64,000 nt of DNA from Maritalea mobilis (GCF_004363175.1 NZ_SNYR01000002.1:744001-808000), one strand, 5' to 3'. Positions 49,490 through 59,700 are shown, counted from the first letter of the stretch. A program made the numbers and translations. The notes: generated by a model from the sequence alone, not told the origin.

Positions 49490-49512
49490 TCCCTCCCCTT
49501 GATGGGGAGGGA
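49490..49512. repeat. Palindrome J, 42 bases beyond the oxidoreductase stop
   Basis: TCCCTCCCC, loop TTGAT, GGGGAGGGA: a perfect 9-bp stem with a related but shifted loop. It may end transcription of the oxidoreductase gene, although no T-run follows on the minus strand. Confidence 0.6.
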
Positions 49513-49553
49513 TTAAGGGTCGGGTGCTATCGACCCCAAATCAGACCTATCCC

Positions 49554-52500
49554 CTAAGCCAGTTCCGCCAGCGCCTTGTTATACTTCTCCAGCACCTGCT
49601 CTTTCACCACGCCATAGCCTTTGACCATATCGATCAGCTTGGCCCTTTTCATCGCTTCGCTATGGTTGTCAGCGGTCAGGTTGGCCGCCAAATCTTCCAC
49701 TAGCGCAATATAGTCGTCGCGCAGTTTACGTTCGTCGCGGCGGTCTTTGCTGAGGCCGAACACGTCAAAAGCGGTGCCGCGCAAGGGGCGCATGGCGTTC
49801 AAGAGTTTTAAGCTCGGCAGGGCGACAGCACCCGGAATAGCAAACTTTTTCGGGCGGCCATTTGGCTCCTTGATCCAGTTGAGCATCGGCGGGGCCATAT
49901 GGAAGGTCATTTTTGCGCCGTCTTTAAACCGCCCTTTCATCTCATTGAGATGGGCCGTTTCAAGGTGCAAGCGGGCGACTTCATATTCGTCCTTATAAGC
50001 CATAACCCGTGCTAACTGGTGCGCGACAATTTCGCTCAAACCCGTTTTCCCGAGCGCATTTTCTGCGGCTTGTACTTTGCCCACCACGTCTTTATAGCGG
50101 TCGGCATATTGAGCGTTTTGATAGCGGGTTAAAAAAGCGGCGCGATCACTGATCAATTGCTCCAATGTTTGTTCAAGATCATCTTCCTGATCTTCAACAA
50201 ACAGTTCAGGTTGATCAGCGATCAAACGCCCAAGTTCAAACGCATTCAAATTGGCCTCAATGGCCTTGCCGTTCAACTCGATCGCGCGGCGAATGGCATC
50301 GCCATCCAGCGGAATCTGGCCTTTTTGCCACGCCATGCCAGTGAGCATCATGTTGGAGAAAACGCTATCACCAAACAGCGCCACCGACAGATCGGTCACG
50401 TCGAAATAGTCGACCTGTTTTGCGCCTTCATTCAGTTTTTTGAGACGCATTTCTTCTTGGAAGTCGGCCAAACCACGCAGCACAAAATCTGCAGTGGGCA
50501 GGATTTTGGTGTTGGCGATCACATGGGTTTTGTTCGGATCAAGACACGCCATCGGCTCAGGCATATTGGCCACCACCAAATCGCACGCGATCACCGCATT
50601 GGCATCGCCCTTGTCGATCCGCACCGGTGTGTCCAACCCCGGCTTTTCCAAAATTTTCAGGTGCGAGATCACCGCGCCGCCTTTTTGGGCAAAGCCCATA
50701 AAGTCGAGCACGGACGCCCCTTTGCCTTGCAGATGCGCGGCCATGGCCAACACGGCGCCAACGGTCACCACCCCCGTGCCGCCAACGCCAGTAATCAACA
50801 CCTCACCAGTTTTGGCAAATTTAGGTTCTGGCAGGCTGGCAATATGGGTGAGCAAATGGTCGCAACGATGTTGGTCTCCGGTAGCCTTTTCCTCGTCGCC
50901 TTCGATGGTAACGAAGCTGGGGCAAAAGCCTTCGACGCAGGAAAAATCCTTATTGCAGGAGGATTGGTCAATCGTGCGCTTCACGCCCCACTTTGTTTTC
51001 ACCGGACTGACGGAAATGCAGTTTGACTGCACCGAGCAATCACCGCAGCCTTCGCACACATCAGGGTTGATAAAGACGCGCTTTTTCGGGTCTTCAATCA
51101 GCCCACGTTTGCGCTTGCGGCGTTTTTCCGTAGCGCAGCCCTGATCATAGATCAGCGCGGTGACGCCTTGGATGTCGCGCAGTTCCATTTGGATCGCGTC
51201 GAGGTTTTTGCGGTGATCAAGGCTCAGGCCTTTGCCGCGCATCAGGCTGGAACCAAACCGCTCAGGCTTGTCGCTCACCAGTGCGATGCGCTCCACGCCT
51301 TCTGCTTTGAGTTGCGCCACGATGGATTCAACGCTCAGCTCACCATCCACATCCTGACCACCGGTCATGGCAACGGCATGGTTGTAAAGAATTTTGTAGG
51401 TCACATTGGCTTTGGCGGCAATCGCCTGGCGGATGGCCATCATGCCGGAATGGAAATAGGTGCCATCGCCCAAATTCTGGAAGATGTGCTTTTTGCCGGT
51501 ATAGCTTTCCATGCCGATCCAATTGACGCCTTCGCCACCCATTTGCACGATGCCGCCTGTGTCGCGGCCCATCCAAGACGCCATATAATGGCAGCCAATG
51601 CCGGGTAGCGCGGTGCTGCCCTCTGGCAATTTGGTGGATCGATTGTGCGGACAGCCTGAGCAGAAATAAGGCACCCGGCGCGCCACGTCGATCTCGTCAA
51701 GAGTTGGCGCAGGTGAGGCGGAAGGAGGAAGGCCTTCAAGGTCCAAATATTCATGAACAACCTGCGCCAAAATGGAGGGGCGCAACTCACCCGCTTCGGG
51801 GATAAGCGGGTCGCCCTCAATGTCTTTTTTGCCAATGATGGTGAAGTTGCGCTGGTTGAAAAACAGCTCTTTCAGCTGGGTTTCCACCACCGCGCGTTTT
51901 TCTTCCACCACCAGCAGTTTTTCGGCTTTCGCCAAAAAACGTTGATAGCCTGTTGGCTCAATTGGCCACACCAGCCCAACCTTATAAACCCCAAGCCCCA
52001 TGCGCTTGGCTTTGGCTTCGCTAATGTCCAAATCGCGCAGGGTTTGCATTAAATCAGCAAAAGCTTTGCCCACAGCAACGATGGCAATTTGGGGCTGCTT
52101 GGCGCCGAACGCCACTTCGTCAATCGGGTTGGCTTTAGCAAAGGCGCGCATTGCGTCTAGCCGGGCGAGCAGCTTTTGCTCCAGCACCGGGCCAAAGCTT
52201 GTGGCCGGGTCATGGTTTAAGCCGAAAGGCGGCGGGGTGAAATCTTCTGGGTCCTTAAAGCGACGTGGTTCCGGCACTTCGATGGCGGCGCTACTTTCCA
52301 GCACTTCGGAGATGGTTTTAAAGCCGATCCATGCGCCCGTGTAGCGAGAAGCGGCGAAGCCATAAAGGCCAAACGGAATATAGTCAGCCACGCCTGCTGG
52401 GTGCAGCACGGGCATCATATAATGCTCGCCGGCCTGATCAGATTGGTGCGGCATGGAGGAGGAAACGCAGCCATGATCGTCGCCGAAAAAGGCGATCACG

Positions 52501-52943
52501 CCCCCATGTTTTGATGCACCGAGGGCGTTGCCATGCTTCAAGGCATCGCCAGATCGGTCAACGCCCGGACCCTTGCCGTACCATATGCCAAAAACGCCAT
52601 CGACATTCTTTTCCGGATCGCTGGCCACTTCTTGGGTGCCAATCACCGCCGTCGCGGCCAAGTCTTCATTGATGGCGGGGAGAAAGTCGATTTTGTGCTC
52701 ATCCAGCACTTTTTGGGCTTTGCCCAACGCTTGATCATAGGCACCAAGGGGGGAGCCGCGATAGCCGGAAATAAAGCCTGCAGTGTTCAGGCCATTTGCT
52801 TGGTCAATTTTCGCCTGCTCAATGGGAATACGCACCAGAATGTCGGTGCCAGACAAAAAGACCCGCTCGCGCACCATGCCGTGGCGCAGTTCATAATCAG
52901 GATAAGCAAAAATATCGCGATCAAGCGTTGTTAAATCCATCAT
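49554..52943 (-). CDS. Indolepyruvate ferredoxin oxidoreductase, fused alpha-beta
   Basis: A 1129-residue fusion of the IorA- and IorB-type subunits. It oxidatively decarboxylates aryl pyruvates (indolepyruvate, phenylpyruvate) to aryl-acetyl-CoA, passing electrons to ferredoxin. N-terminal pyruvate-oxidoreductase-like domain (INEDLAATAVIGTQEVASDP), TPP-binding region (LPGIGCHYMASWMGRDTGGI; YNHAVAMTGGQDVDGEL), a ferredoxin insert (CEGCGDCSVQSNCISVSPVK), and the gamma-like domain with ITGVGGTGVVTVGAVLAMAA. The start is the first or second Met (MMDLTTL). The product phenylacetyl-CoA would enter the paa pathway without PaaK. Divergent from an Lrp-type regulator. Confidence 0.93.
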   Translation of the reverse strand: MMDLTTLDRDIFAYPDYELRHGMVRERVFLSGTDILVRIPIEQAKIDQANGLNTAGFISGYRGSPLGAYDQALGKAQKVLDEHKIDFLPAINEDLAATAVIGTQEVASDPEKNVDGVFGIWYGKGPGVDRSGDALKHGNALGASKHGGVIAFFGDDHGCVSSSMPHQSDQAGEHYMMPVLHPAGVADYIPFGLYGFAASRYTGAWIGFKTISEVLESSAAIEVPEPRRFKDPEDFTPPPFGLNHDPATSFGPVLEQKLLARLDAMRAFAKANPIDEVAFGAKQPQIAIVAVGKAFADLMQTLRDLDISEAKAKRMGLGVYKVGLVWPIEPTGYQRFLAKAEKLLVVEEKRAVVETQLKELFFNQRNFTIIGKKDIEGDPLIPEAGELRPSILAQVVHEYLDLEGLPPSASPAPTLDEIDVARRVPYFCSGCPHNRSTKLPEGSTALPGIGCHYMASWMGRDTGGIVQMGGEGVNWIGMESYTGKKHIFQNLGDGTYFHSGMMAIRQAIAAKANVTYKILYNHAVAMTGGQDVDGELSVESIVAQLKAEGVERIALVSDKPERFGSSLMRGKGLSLDHRKNLDAIQMELRDIQGVTALIYDQGCATEKRRKRKRGLIEDPKKRVFINPDVCEGCGDCSVQSNCISVSPVKTKWGVKRTIDQSSCNKDFSCVEGFCPSFVTIEGDEEKATGDQHRCDHLLTHIASLPEPKFAKTGEVLITGVGGTGVVTVGAVLAMAAHLQGKGASVLDFMGFAQKGGAVISHLKILEKPGLDTPVRIDKGDANAVIACDLVVANMPEPMACLDPNKTHVIANTKILPTADFVLRGLADFQEEMRLKKLNEGAKQVDYFDVTDLSVALFGDSVFSNMMLTGMAWQKGQIPLDGDAIRRAIELNGKAIEANLNAFELGRLIADQPELFVEDQEDDLEQTLEQLISDRAAFLTRYQNAQYADRYKDVVGKVQAAENALGKTGLSEIVAHQLARVMAYKDEYEVARLHLETAHLNEMKGRFKDGAKMTFHMAPPMLNWIKEPNGRPKKFAIPGAVALPSLKLLNAMRPLRGTAFDVFGLSKDRRDERKLRDDYIALVEDLAANLTADNHSEAMKRAKLIDMVKGYGVVKEQVLEKYNKALAELA

Positions 52944-53052
52944 GTCCCCCTCTAATCAGGGGCATTATCACCTATTTTACTTGACAAAGCTGATCAGATT
53001 TGCAGGTGATTAAGGTCAAATTTGCACAATCTTTTCGCTTTGGAGCTAAATT

Positions 53053-53538
53053 TTGAATAACTCACTCAAAATCGATCAAATTGATGGAAAGATACTCGAG
53101 CTATTGCAAAAGAATAGTCGCATCTCCAACCAAGAGATTGCCAATCAGGTGGGCAGCTCCGTTTCCTCCGTCTGGCGCCGCATCAATGCGCTTGAAGAAG
53201 CGGGCGTTATTCAAGGTTACGGCCTCACCGTCTCCCCGGAAAAAATGGGCTATCAGGAAACCATATTGCTGCAAATCAGCCTGCAGCGACACAGCGATGA
53301 CTATATCGAGCAGTTTATCCAACTGGTGGAGTCGATCCCCGAAATTCTGGAATGTTATGCCACCACGGGCGAATATGATTATGTCCTGAAAGTCCTGGCC
53401 ACCGACATGCGCGCCTTCCACCGCTTCGTCCGCAACAGCCTAATGCGCCAACCGTTTATTTCCAAAACCTACAGTCAGGTGGTGATGGATAAGATCAAGT
53501 TTCAAAAGGCGATTCCAGCGATTGTAAAGAAGGGGTGA
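53053..53538 (+). CDS. Lrp/AsnC-family transcriptional regulator
   Basis: A 161-residue regulator: N-terminal HTH (LQKNSRISNQEIANQVGSSV; WRRINALEEAGVIQGY) and C-terminal ligand-binding RAM domain (SIPEILECYATTGEYDYVLK). The likely start is TTG 53053 with TTGGAG upstream. It is divergent from the indolepyruvate oxidoreductase gene and probably controls it in response to an aromatic amino acid, by analogy with Lrp pairs. The 109-base gap between the starts contains two ATTTGCA repeats and a TTGACA hexamer at 52981-52986, but no clear -10 box. Confidence 0.9.
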   Translation: MNNSLKIDQIDGKILELLQKNSRISNQEIANQVGSSVSSVWRRINALEEAGVIQGYGLTVSPEKMGYQETILLQISLQRHSDDYIEQFIQLVESIPEILECYATTGEYDYVLKVLATDMRAFHRFVRNSLMRQPFISKTYSQVVMDKIKFQKAIPAIVKKG

Positions 53539-53550
53539 GGCTGACTACTG

Positions 53551-54393
53551 ATGGCAGACAATCCACAGTTACAAATCGAGACCACTGAAACTGAAGCATT
53601 TATAGTTGGACATCGGACATCGTGGCTGGCTGAAGAACTGAAACATCGCCCCTTTTTACACTTGCCTGCAAACTCAGCAGCCGAAAGGCTTTGCTTCACC
53701 GTATGCGCTGGCACCACACCTATAGGCTTTGCCTGCCTTACAACGGGCGATCAAATCATTTTGTCACCCATGCCAAAGGAAGCCATCCCTTTACTTGCCG
53801 AGCATCTGGTGCAACGCAGGCTGCACGTTCCCGGTATATTTGCCCCACAACAGGCAGGGTTGGCCCTTGCAGATGCATTGAGCAGGCTTGGTGGCGTACG
53901 TTACCAAGTCGCGAAGCGAATATTGCATTGGGAAACGGCTAGCCCACACATTCCACCCGAAATTGAAGGCAAGTTGCGATGTGCAAAAGACGGTGATCAA
54001 GACACGCTTGTTGATATGTATTTGGCTATGCAGGCTGAGATGAACACGCAAAGGCCGTTTGATGCCCACGTGATGGTGGAAACTGCCATCGCAAACCAAA
54101 AACTATTTGTTTGGGGAACTCCAAACGGCAAAATCGTATGTGCAGGCAAAGTGGATTTAGGCGAAGTCGGCAGCAAATTTGGTGAGGTCAGTAGCATATA
54201 TTCCGTTCCGGCCTACAGGGGACGTGGCATAGCCAGCGCTTTGGTCAGGCGCTTGACCAACAAAATTTTGGAACAAAAACCTGCCGTGTTTTTGTCGTCA
54301 GACGCCGACGACGCACCCTCATTTAAGCTTTACAAGAAGATTGGGTTCAACATTGAAGTTGAGATGGTGAATCTGCGCCAGCTGAAACGCTAA
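53551..54393 (+). CDS. GNAT-family N-acetyltransferase, two-part
   Basis: A 280-residue acetyltransferase. The acetyl-CoA motif is in the C-terminal half: VSSIYSVPAYRGRGIASALV, then SDADDAPSFKLYKKIGFNIE. The N-terminal 130 residues look like a degenerate second GNAT lobe, as in some two-lobed acetyltransferases. Substrate unknown. Located 12 bases after the Lrp gene, with convergent overlap (4 bases) with the rhodanese gene. Confidence 0.82.
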   Translation: MADNPQLQIETTETEAFIVGHRTSWLAEELKHRPFLHLPANSAAERLCFTVCAGTTPIGFACLTTGDQIILSPMPKEAIPLLAEHLVQRRLHVPGIFAPQQAGLALADALSRLGGVRYQVAKRILHWETASPHIPPEIEGKLRCAKDGDQDTLVDMYLAMQAEMNTQRPFDAHVMVETAIANQKLFVWGTPNGKIVCAGKVDLGEVGSKFGEVSSIYSVPAYRGRGIASALVRRLTNKILEQKPAVFLSSDADDAPSFKLYKKIGFNIEVEMVNLRQLKR

Positions 54394-54782
54394 GCCTTAT
54401 CCTTCGGCGCAATAATTTCGCCTTCAGCGTCCCGCCATGCGCCAAAGCCACCCTCCATATGGGCGACATTGGTATGTCCCATATCTTTGACCGTTTTGGT
54501 GGCAAGGGCTGAGCGCCAGCCGGCGGCGCAGAAGAAGATCAGTTTTTTGTTGGTTGCCAGCTCGGGCTTGTGATAGGGCGATGTGGGGTCTATCCAAAAC
54601 TCCAATAAGCCGCGCGGCACGTGCACCGCGCCCGCAATGCGCCCTTCTCGATTGAGTTCGCGAATATCGCGTAAATCGACGAAGAGTGCATCACCCGCAT
54701 CCACCGCGGCTTTGGCAGCGTCAACAGACAATGTTTCAATTTCTGCTGTGGCGGCATTCACCAAATCCATCGCTGATCTCAT
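54390..54782 (-). CDS. Rhodanese-domain protein
   Basis: A 130-residue single rhodanese domain: ALFVDLRDIRELNREGRIAG, VPRGLLEFWID, and the active-site loop IFFCAAGWRSALATKTV with the persulfide Cys. Likely a cytoplasmic sulfurtransferase; acceptor unknown. 14 bases downstream of a small GNAT gene on the same strand. Confidence 0.88.
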   Translation of the reverse strand: MRSAMDLVNAATAEIETLSVDAAKAAVDAGDALFVDLRDIRELNREGRIAGAVHVPRGLLEFWIDPTSPYHKPELATNKKLIFFCAAGWRSALATKTVKDMGHTNVAHMEGGFGAWRDAEGEIIAPKDKA

Positions 54783-54796
54783 GCCGAATTCCTTCG

Positions 54797-55090
54797 CTAG
54801 GCCGCGATGTCGTCCCAGTCTTTATGGCGCTTAAATTGCATCACCACATAGGGGCACACGGGCTGAATTTTCTTATCATGCTCCCGGGCATATTGAACGC
54901 CCGCTTTCACCAATTCAAGGGCAATCCCTTTGCCTTCGAAGGGTTTGGGCACGCCAGTGTGATCAACAACGAAAGTGCCATCGCGATCATGAAAGGTCAT
55001 TTCCGCCTCATGCCCACCGCCAAGATTGATAAAAAAGCGGCCCCGATTGCCAGATTGCTCAAACTGCACATCATATTCTAAATCGGCCAT
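54797..55090 (-). CDS. Small GNAT-like acetyltransferase (YjdJ type)
   Basis: A 97-residue protein of the short GCN5-related group: GHEAEMTFHDRDGTFVVDHT, the CoA-binding PKPFEGKGIALELVKAGVQY and IQPVCPYVVMQFKRHKDW. ATG 55090 (MADLEYDVQ) follows AAGGAGATT; an upstream ATG at 55111 adds seven residues. Substrate unknown. Confidence 0.85.
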   Translation of the reverse strand: MADLEYDVQFEQSGNRGRFFINLGGGHEAEMTFHDRDGTFVVDHTGVPKPFEGKGIALELVKAGVQYAREHDKKIQPVCPYVVMQFKRHKDWDDIAA

Positions 55091-55164
55091 AGTAATCTCC
55101 TTAAACGGCATGTCTGTTCAACATTCTAACGCATGGGCGCTGCAGACGTTGCATCACATTTGTT

Positions 55165-56061
55165 TTATGCCAAGGCATCAATGGCGGCGGACAGCAGTGC
55201 AACTTCAGTGCCCGCCAAGCCTGCCGATAAAAATAGAGATAAATCCCCTACCCTGCGCTCATCTTGATAGGCACCCAGATGTTGAATATTCAACGCCTGC
55301 CCGTGGAACATATGATTTTCACCTTGGGCTGCAATTTGCTGTGGGCTATCTGATGCGCAGGTGCGAACGCGCTGCAAAATATCCAACGGCAATTCGTGGC
55401 GATCTTTGAATTTTGGCCCCAGCGTGTTGATGTGCGCCCCAGTGGCCAGCCACTCGGTCTTGATCACTGGTTCAGCAGAATTGGTGGCCAGCACCACAAA
55501 GTCTGCCCCCTCCACAGCCGTTTGTGCATCATCTGCTGCGTGAACCGGAATGCCAAGTTGCGCAGCCATGCGTTGCGCGAAAGCTAAACGCTTTTCCGCG
55601 TTGCGGCTAAAGGTGAAGACTTTCTCGATTTTACGGACAGCGGCGATGGCCAATAATTGAGTTTCGGCCTGCACACCTGTGCCGATCAAGCCAAGCTTTT
55701 TGATGGGTTGGTCGGGCGCCATCAGCGCAGCGGCAACGCCGCCCAAACATCCAGTGCGCAGCGCACCCAATCGCTCGCCAATAAACAGGCCCTTCAATTT
55801 TGCACTTGCGCGGTCAAATGCGATCACGACCTGATCTTCATCTACGCCATCGGGCTTGGGGAAGGTGTCATAGACACGAAACCCAGCCAGTTCGTCATTG
55901 CCGCCGCAAGTAAAGGTCAGCCCGCCCTCGCCAAAATCCACATGATGACGCGGCGGTGCCACTGCACGCCCTTCAGCATCGGCCACAATTTGGGCTCGCA
56001 CAGCCTCCACCAAGATGGACATAGGCACTTTGTTCAGTTCGGCTTCTGTCAGAATGCGCAT
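55165..56061 (-). CDS. Ornithine cyclodeaminase / mu-crystallin family protein
   Basis: A 298-residue NAD(P)-binding protein. The Rossmann motif is KLGLIGTGVQAETQLLAIAA (about residue 122) after the substrate region APPRHHVDFGEGGLTFTCGG, with VLATNSAEPVIKTEWL and GAHINTLGPKFKDRHELPLD later. Family members include ornithine cyclodeaminase, alanine dehydrogenase and ketimine reductase; the sequence does not decide. It lies 22 bases after cobO on the same strand and may be read through from the cobW operon. Confidence 0.83.
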   Translation of the reverse strand: MRILTEAELNKVPMSILVEAVRAQIVADAEGRAVAPPRHHVDFGEGGLTFTCGGNDELAGFRVYDTFPKPDGVDEDQVVIAFDRASAKLKGLFIGERLGALRTGCLGGVAAALMAPDQPIKKLGLIGTGVQAETQLLAIAAVRKIEKVFTFSRNAEKRLAFAQRMAAQLGIPVHAADDAQTAVEGADFVVLATNSAEPVIKTEWLATGAHINTLGPKFKDRHELPLDILQRVRTCASDSPQQIAAQGENHMFHGQALNIQHLGAYQDERRVGDLSLFLSAGLAGTEVALLSAAIDALA

Positions 56062-56083
56062 GGCAGTGGCCTAGAACTGTTGC

Positions 56084-56713
56084 CTAAAACTCAATTCCCA
56101 CTTGCGCCTTCACCCCTGAGCGGAAGGGATGTTTCACCTGTGTCATATCGGTGACCAGATCAGCGGCTTCGACCAGCTCATCTTTGGCATTCCGGCCAGT
56201 GATGATCACATGCTTCATTTCTGGCTTTTGCTCGAGGACTTCCAACACTTCTTCGATGGGCAGATAGTCATAGCGCAGCACAATGTTCAGCTCGTCGCAG
56301 AGGACCATGTCATGTTCATTGTCCATGATGAATGTTTTGGCCTGTTCCCAGGCGGCGCGGGCGGCGTCTATATCGCGTTGACGGTCTTGGGTTTCCCAAG
56401 TGAACCCTTCGCCCATGGTGGCGAGGGAGACTTGGTCGGGGAATTTATCGAGTACATTGCGTTCGCCCGTGCCCCATTTGCCTTTCACAAATTGCACCAC
56501 GGCCACTTTCATGCCGTTGCCCAGCGCGCGAAACACCATGCCGAAGGCAGCGGTGGATTTACCTTTGCCCTTGCCCGTATGGACGATGGTCAGGCCTTTT
56601 TCGATGGTTTTGGTGGCGATGATTTTGTCGCGCGCCGCCTTTTTCTTTTTCATTTTTTCCGCGTGGCGGGCGTTCAATTCTTCTTCTGTCATATTGTCAG
56701 TTTTTTTGCTCAT
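56084..56713 (-). CDS. cobO: Cob(I)yrinic acid a,c-diamide adenosyltransferase
   Basis: Adds the upper adenosyl ligand to the corrin (BtuR/CobO, 209 residues). The P-loop is unusual for kinases and typical of this family: IVHTGKGKGKSTAAFGMVFR, with MVLCDELNIVLRYDYLPIEE and KHVIITGRNAKDELVEAADL. The first 25 residues are charged (EELNARHAEKMKKKKAARDK). Overlaps cobN by 4 bases. Confidence 0.95.
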   Translation of the reverse strand: MSKKTDNMTEEELNARHAEKMKKKKAARDKIIATKTIEKGLTIVHTGKGKGKSTAAFGMVFRALGNGMKVAVVQFVKGKWGTGERNVLDKFPDQVSLATMGEGFTWETQDRQRDIDAARAAWEQAKTFIMDNEHDMVLCDELNIVLRYDYLPIEEVLEVLEQKPEMKHVIITGRNAKDELVEAADLVTDMTQVKHPFRSGVKAQVGIEF

Positions 56714-59700
56714 CCGTTCCCTCCATCGAGAAATGCGTAAACCGAATTGCGTTTTGGCGACCAGAAACCGCGCCGCACCGCCTCGTTAAACTTATCAATC
56801 AACTCATCATAGCCATATTTGTTGTTGGCCTGAATAAAATCGCGCACCTCATCATTGAGCACAAAGGCTTCAAAAGCCAGATCAAAATGGTGCGACTTTA
56901 CCGCACCTGTGGTGGCGGCAAAGGCGAACATATAATCTGTGGTGGCGATGATTTCGAACGCGCCCTTATAGCCATGACGCATCACGCCATTGATCCATTT
57001 CGGGTTCACCACGCGGGAGCGCATCACCTTGGCGATTTCTTCCTCCAGCGTCTTGGCCACCGGGCGTTCGGGGCGTGAATGATCATTGTGATAATTGGCC
57101 GGGGCCTCGCCTTGCAAGTGCTTGGCGGTGGCGCTTAGGCCGCCTTCAAACTGGTAATAATCATCACTGTCCAGCAGATCATGCTCGCGATTGTCCTGAT
57201 TGTGCACCACCGCATCAATATTTTTAAGGCGGTTGATCAAGGCGCCGCGCGCCACGGTGCCATTGGCTTTTGTGCCATAGGCATATTGCCCCCAATTGAG
57301 GAAGGTTTCGGCAATGTCGCCCAGCTCGTTCCAGCGGCCTGAATCCATAATGCCTTGCAGCCCCGCGCCATAGCTGCCGGGTTTTGAGCCAAAGATGCGA
57401 TAGCCCGCTTCCATCGCGGCAGCGTCTTCGTCACGCCCTTTCTGCATCAGCTCCAGCGCATCACTGCGCATGCGGGCGGCAATCGGGTTCATATCTTCCG
57501 GCTCATCCAGCGCGCCGATAGCGCGGATGGCGCGGTCGAACAGTTCGATCTGCGCCGGGAAGGCATCACGGAAAAAGCCTGAAATGCGCAGGGTGACATC
57601 GACGCGCGGTCGGTTCATTTTCGCCAGCGGGATGATCTCATAGCCGCTGACGCGGGTGGAGCCAAAATCCCATTTGGGTTTGGCCCCGATCAGCGCCAAC
57701 GCCTGGGCGATATCATCTCCCCCTGTGCGCATATTGGCGGTGCCCCACACCGACAGGACGATGGATTTAAGATAGAGCCCATGATCCTGAAAATGGCGGG
57801 TGACCAGATTTTCGGCCGACTTCACGCCCAGTTCCCATGCGGTTTGCGTGGGCACCGCGCGGTTGTCGAGCGAATAGAAATTGCGGCCTGTGGGCAGCAC
57901 ATCCAACCGCCCGCGCGTTGGCGCACCGGATGGGCCTGGGGGCACAAATTTACCGTCTAAGCCGCGCAGCAGATTGGTTTTTTCCAATGCGCCAGACTGG
58001 TCGAGCTTCGGGGAAATGTCGCTTTGGATCGCATCGAGAATGGTGCGGGTGGCGGACCAGTCCGCCTCTGGCTCCATTTCGCCAGCGACCAGCGCGAAGG
58101 CGAGTTGTTCCAGCCGTTCCACCGTGTGACCCGTGTGCCGCCAAGTGTCGTCCAGTTGGGATTGCAAAATCGCAGGGCGTGGGCCTGTCCATTCTTTGCC
58201 CAGCTCTGCGGACAGGGGATCAAACCCGAGGCCTAAATCATCGGCAAGGGCGCGGATGATGGAGAGGTCCTGATCGCGTTCGCTGCCGCGCGGTACTCGG
58301 GTGAGCGCCACCAGCAGATCATACTTCAATCGCCCCTCTGGCGCTTGGCCAAGTATATGTAATCCATCGCGAATTTGCGCTTCTTTCAGCTCGCACAGGA
58401 AGGTGTCGATGGTCTGCAAGGCATCATCATCTTGCGCATCGCCCAGCCCCATATCGGCAGCCAAGCCGGTATCTGCACACAGATCGAAAATGCGCTGCTT
58501 CAAGTCTTTGATGCGGCGTTGGTCCATGCCGGAGGCGTTGTAAAACTCATCCGCCAGCGCTTCCAGATCTTTGAGCGGGCCATAGGTTTCAGCGCGGGTG
58601 AGCGGCGGGGTCAGATGATCAATAATCACCGCCCCGGTGCGGCGTTTGGCTTGTGTGCCCTCGCCCGGATCATTGACGATGAAGGGGTAAAAGTGGGGCA
58701 GTTGCGCCCACAACATATGCGGATAACACTCGTCAGAAAGCGCCACGGCCTTGCCCGGCAGCCATTCCAGATTGCCATGCTTGCCATTATGGATCAGCGC
58801 GTCAGCGGCGAATTGGTGCTTTAGCCAGAAGTAGCCTGCGAGATAGCCATGAGGCGGCACCAGATCGGGATCGTGATAGATCGCTTCCTCATCCAGATCA
58901 TAGCCACGGGCGGGTTGGATCAAGATCGCGGCATGACCAAATTGGATGGCGGGCAGTTCAAAATGATCGTTGCGAAAGAAAGGATCTGTTTCTGGAGTTC
59001 CCCATCTTTCTTCAATAGAATTTTTTAGAGTTTCAGGTAGAATTTCATAGAGTTTTCTATAATTTTCTAGAGTTATAGTCGCCTGACTGGTGCCGCGTTT
59101 TGGGGCGGCATTGGTGGGGCCGTTTTGCAGCATTTCGATCAGCGCATTGCCACTATCGGGCAAGTGGTCGAGGGCATATCCTGCCTCTTGTAAAAACTGC
59201 AAAATATTGAGCGTTGACGCCGGGGCGTCATAGCCGACACCATTGGCCAAGCGCCCATCACGGATTGGGTAGTTAGCCAACACAATGCCAACCTTGCGCT
59301 CGGCGACTTGCTTTTGCCGGAGTGTGACCCAGTTTTTCGCCAGCTTGGCAGCGGCGTCGATTCCCGACACATGGGGCTCGTTGACCGACAGCGGGCATTC
59401 GCTGGCATCGTGCCAGATGTTTTGTGCCTTGTGCGCAATCAGGATATTACCCGCGCGGCCATCCAATTCCGGCAGCACGATTTGCATTGCCAAATCTTTG
59501 GTGTTGAGGCCTTGAATATCTTCCTGCCACACTTCCTCAGCGCGGCCCGCCTGCACCAGTTGCAGGATCGGCGCGTCGGTGTAGGCGAAGGGATTATCGG
59601 CTTCGCTGAGATCATTGATGCCCAAGGCGAAGCCGGTGGCGTTTAGGATCACCTGCGGATCAAACCGAGCGAACAGCTTTTGGGCAAACTGCACAGGTTC

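Larger units (their letters stand above)
49033..49553. other. Non-coding block with six palindromes
   Basis: 521 bases with no plausible gene between the kinase pseudogene and the oxidoreductase. Six palindromes occupy much of it; the sequence between them is not repeated in an obvious way. Small open frames here run through the palindromes and have no ribosome sites. Confidence 0.75.

Noticed and set aside
50157-51026. 289-codon plus-strand frame opposite the oxidoreductase
   Set aside because: Antisense shadow; sense frame shows TPP and iron-sulfur motifs.
59058-59063. TATAAT hexamer on the plus strand inside cobN as an antisense promoter
   Set aside because: No acceptable -35 box lies 16-18 bases upstream; AT-richness alone explains the match.
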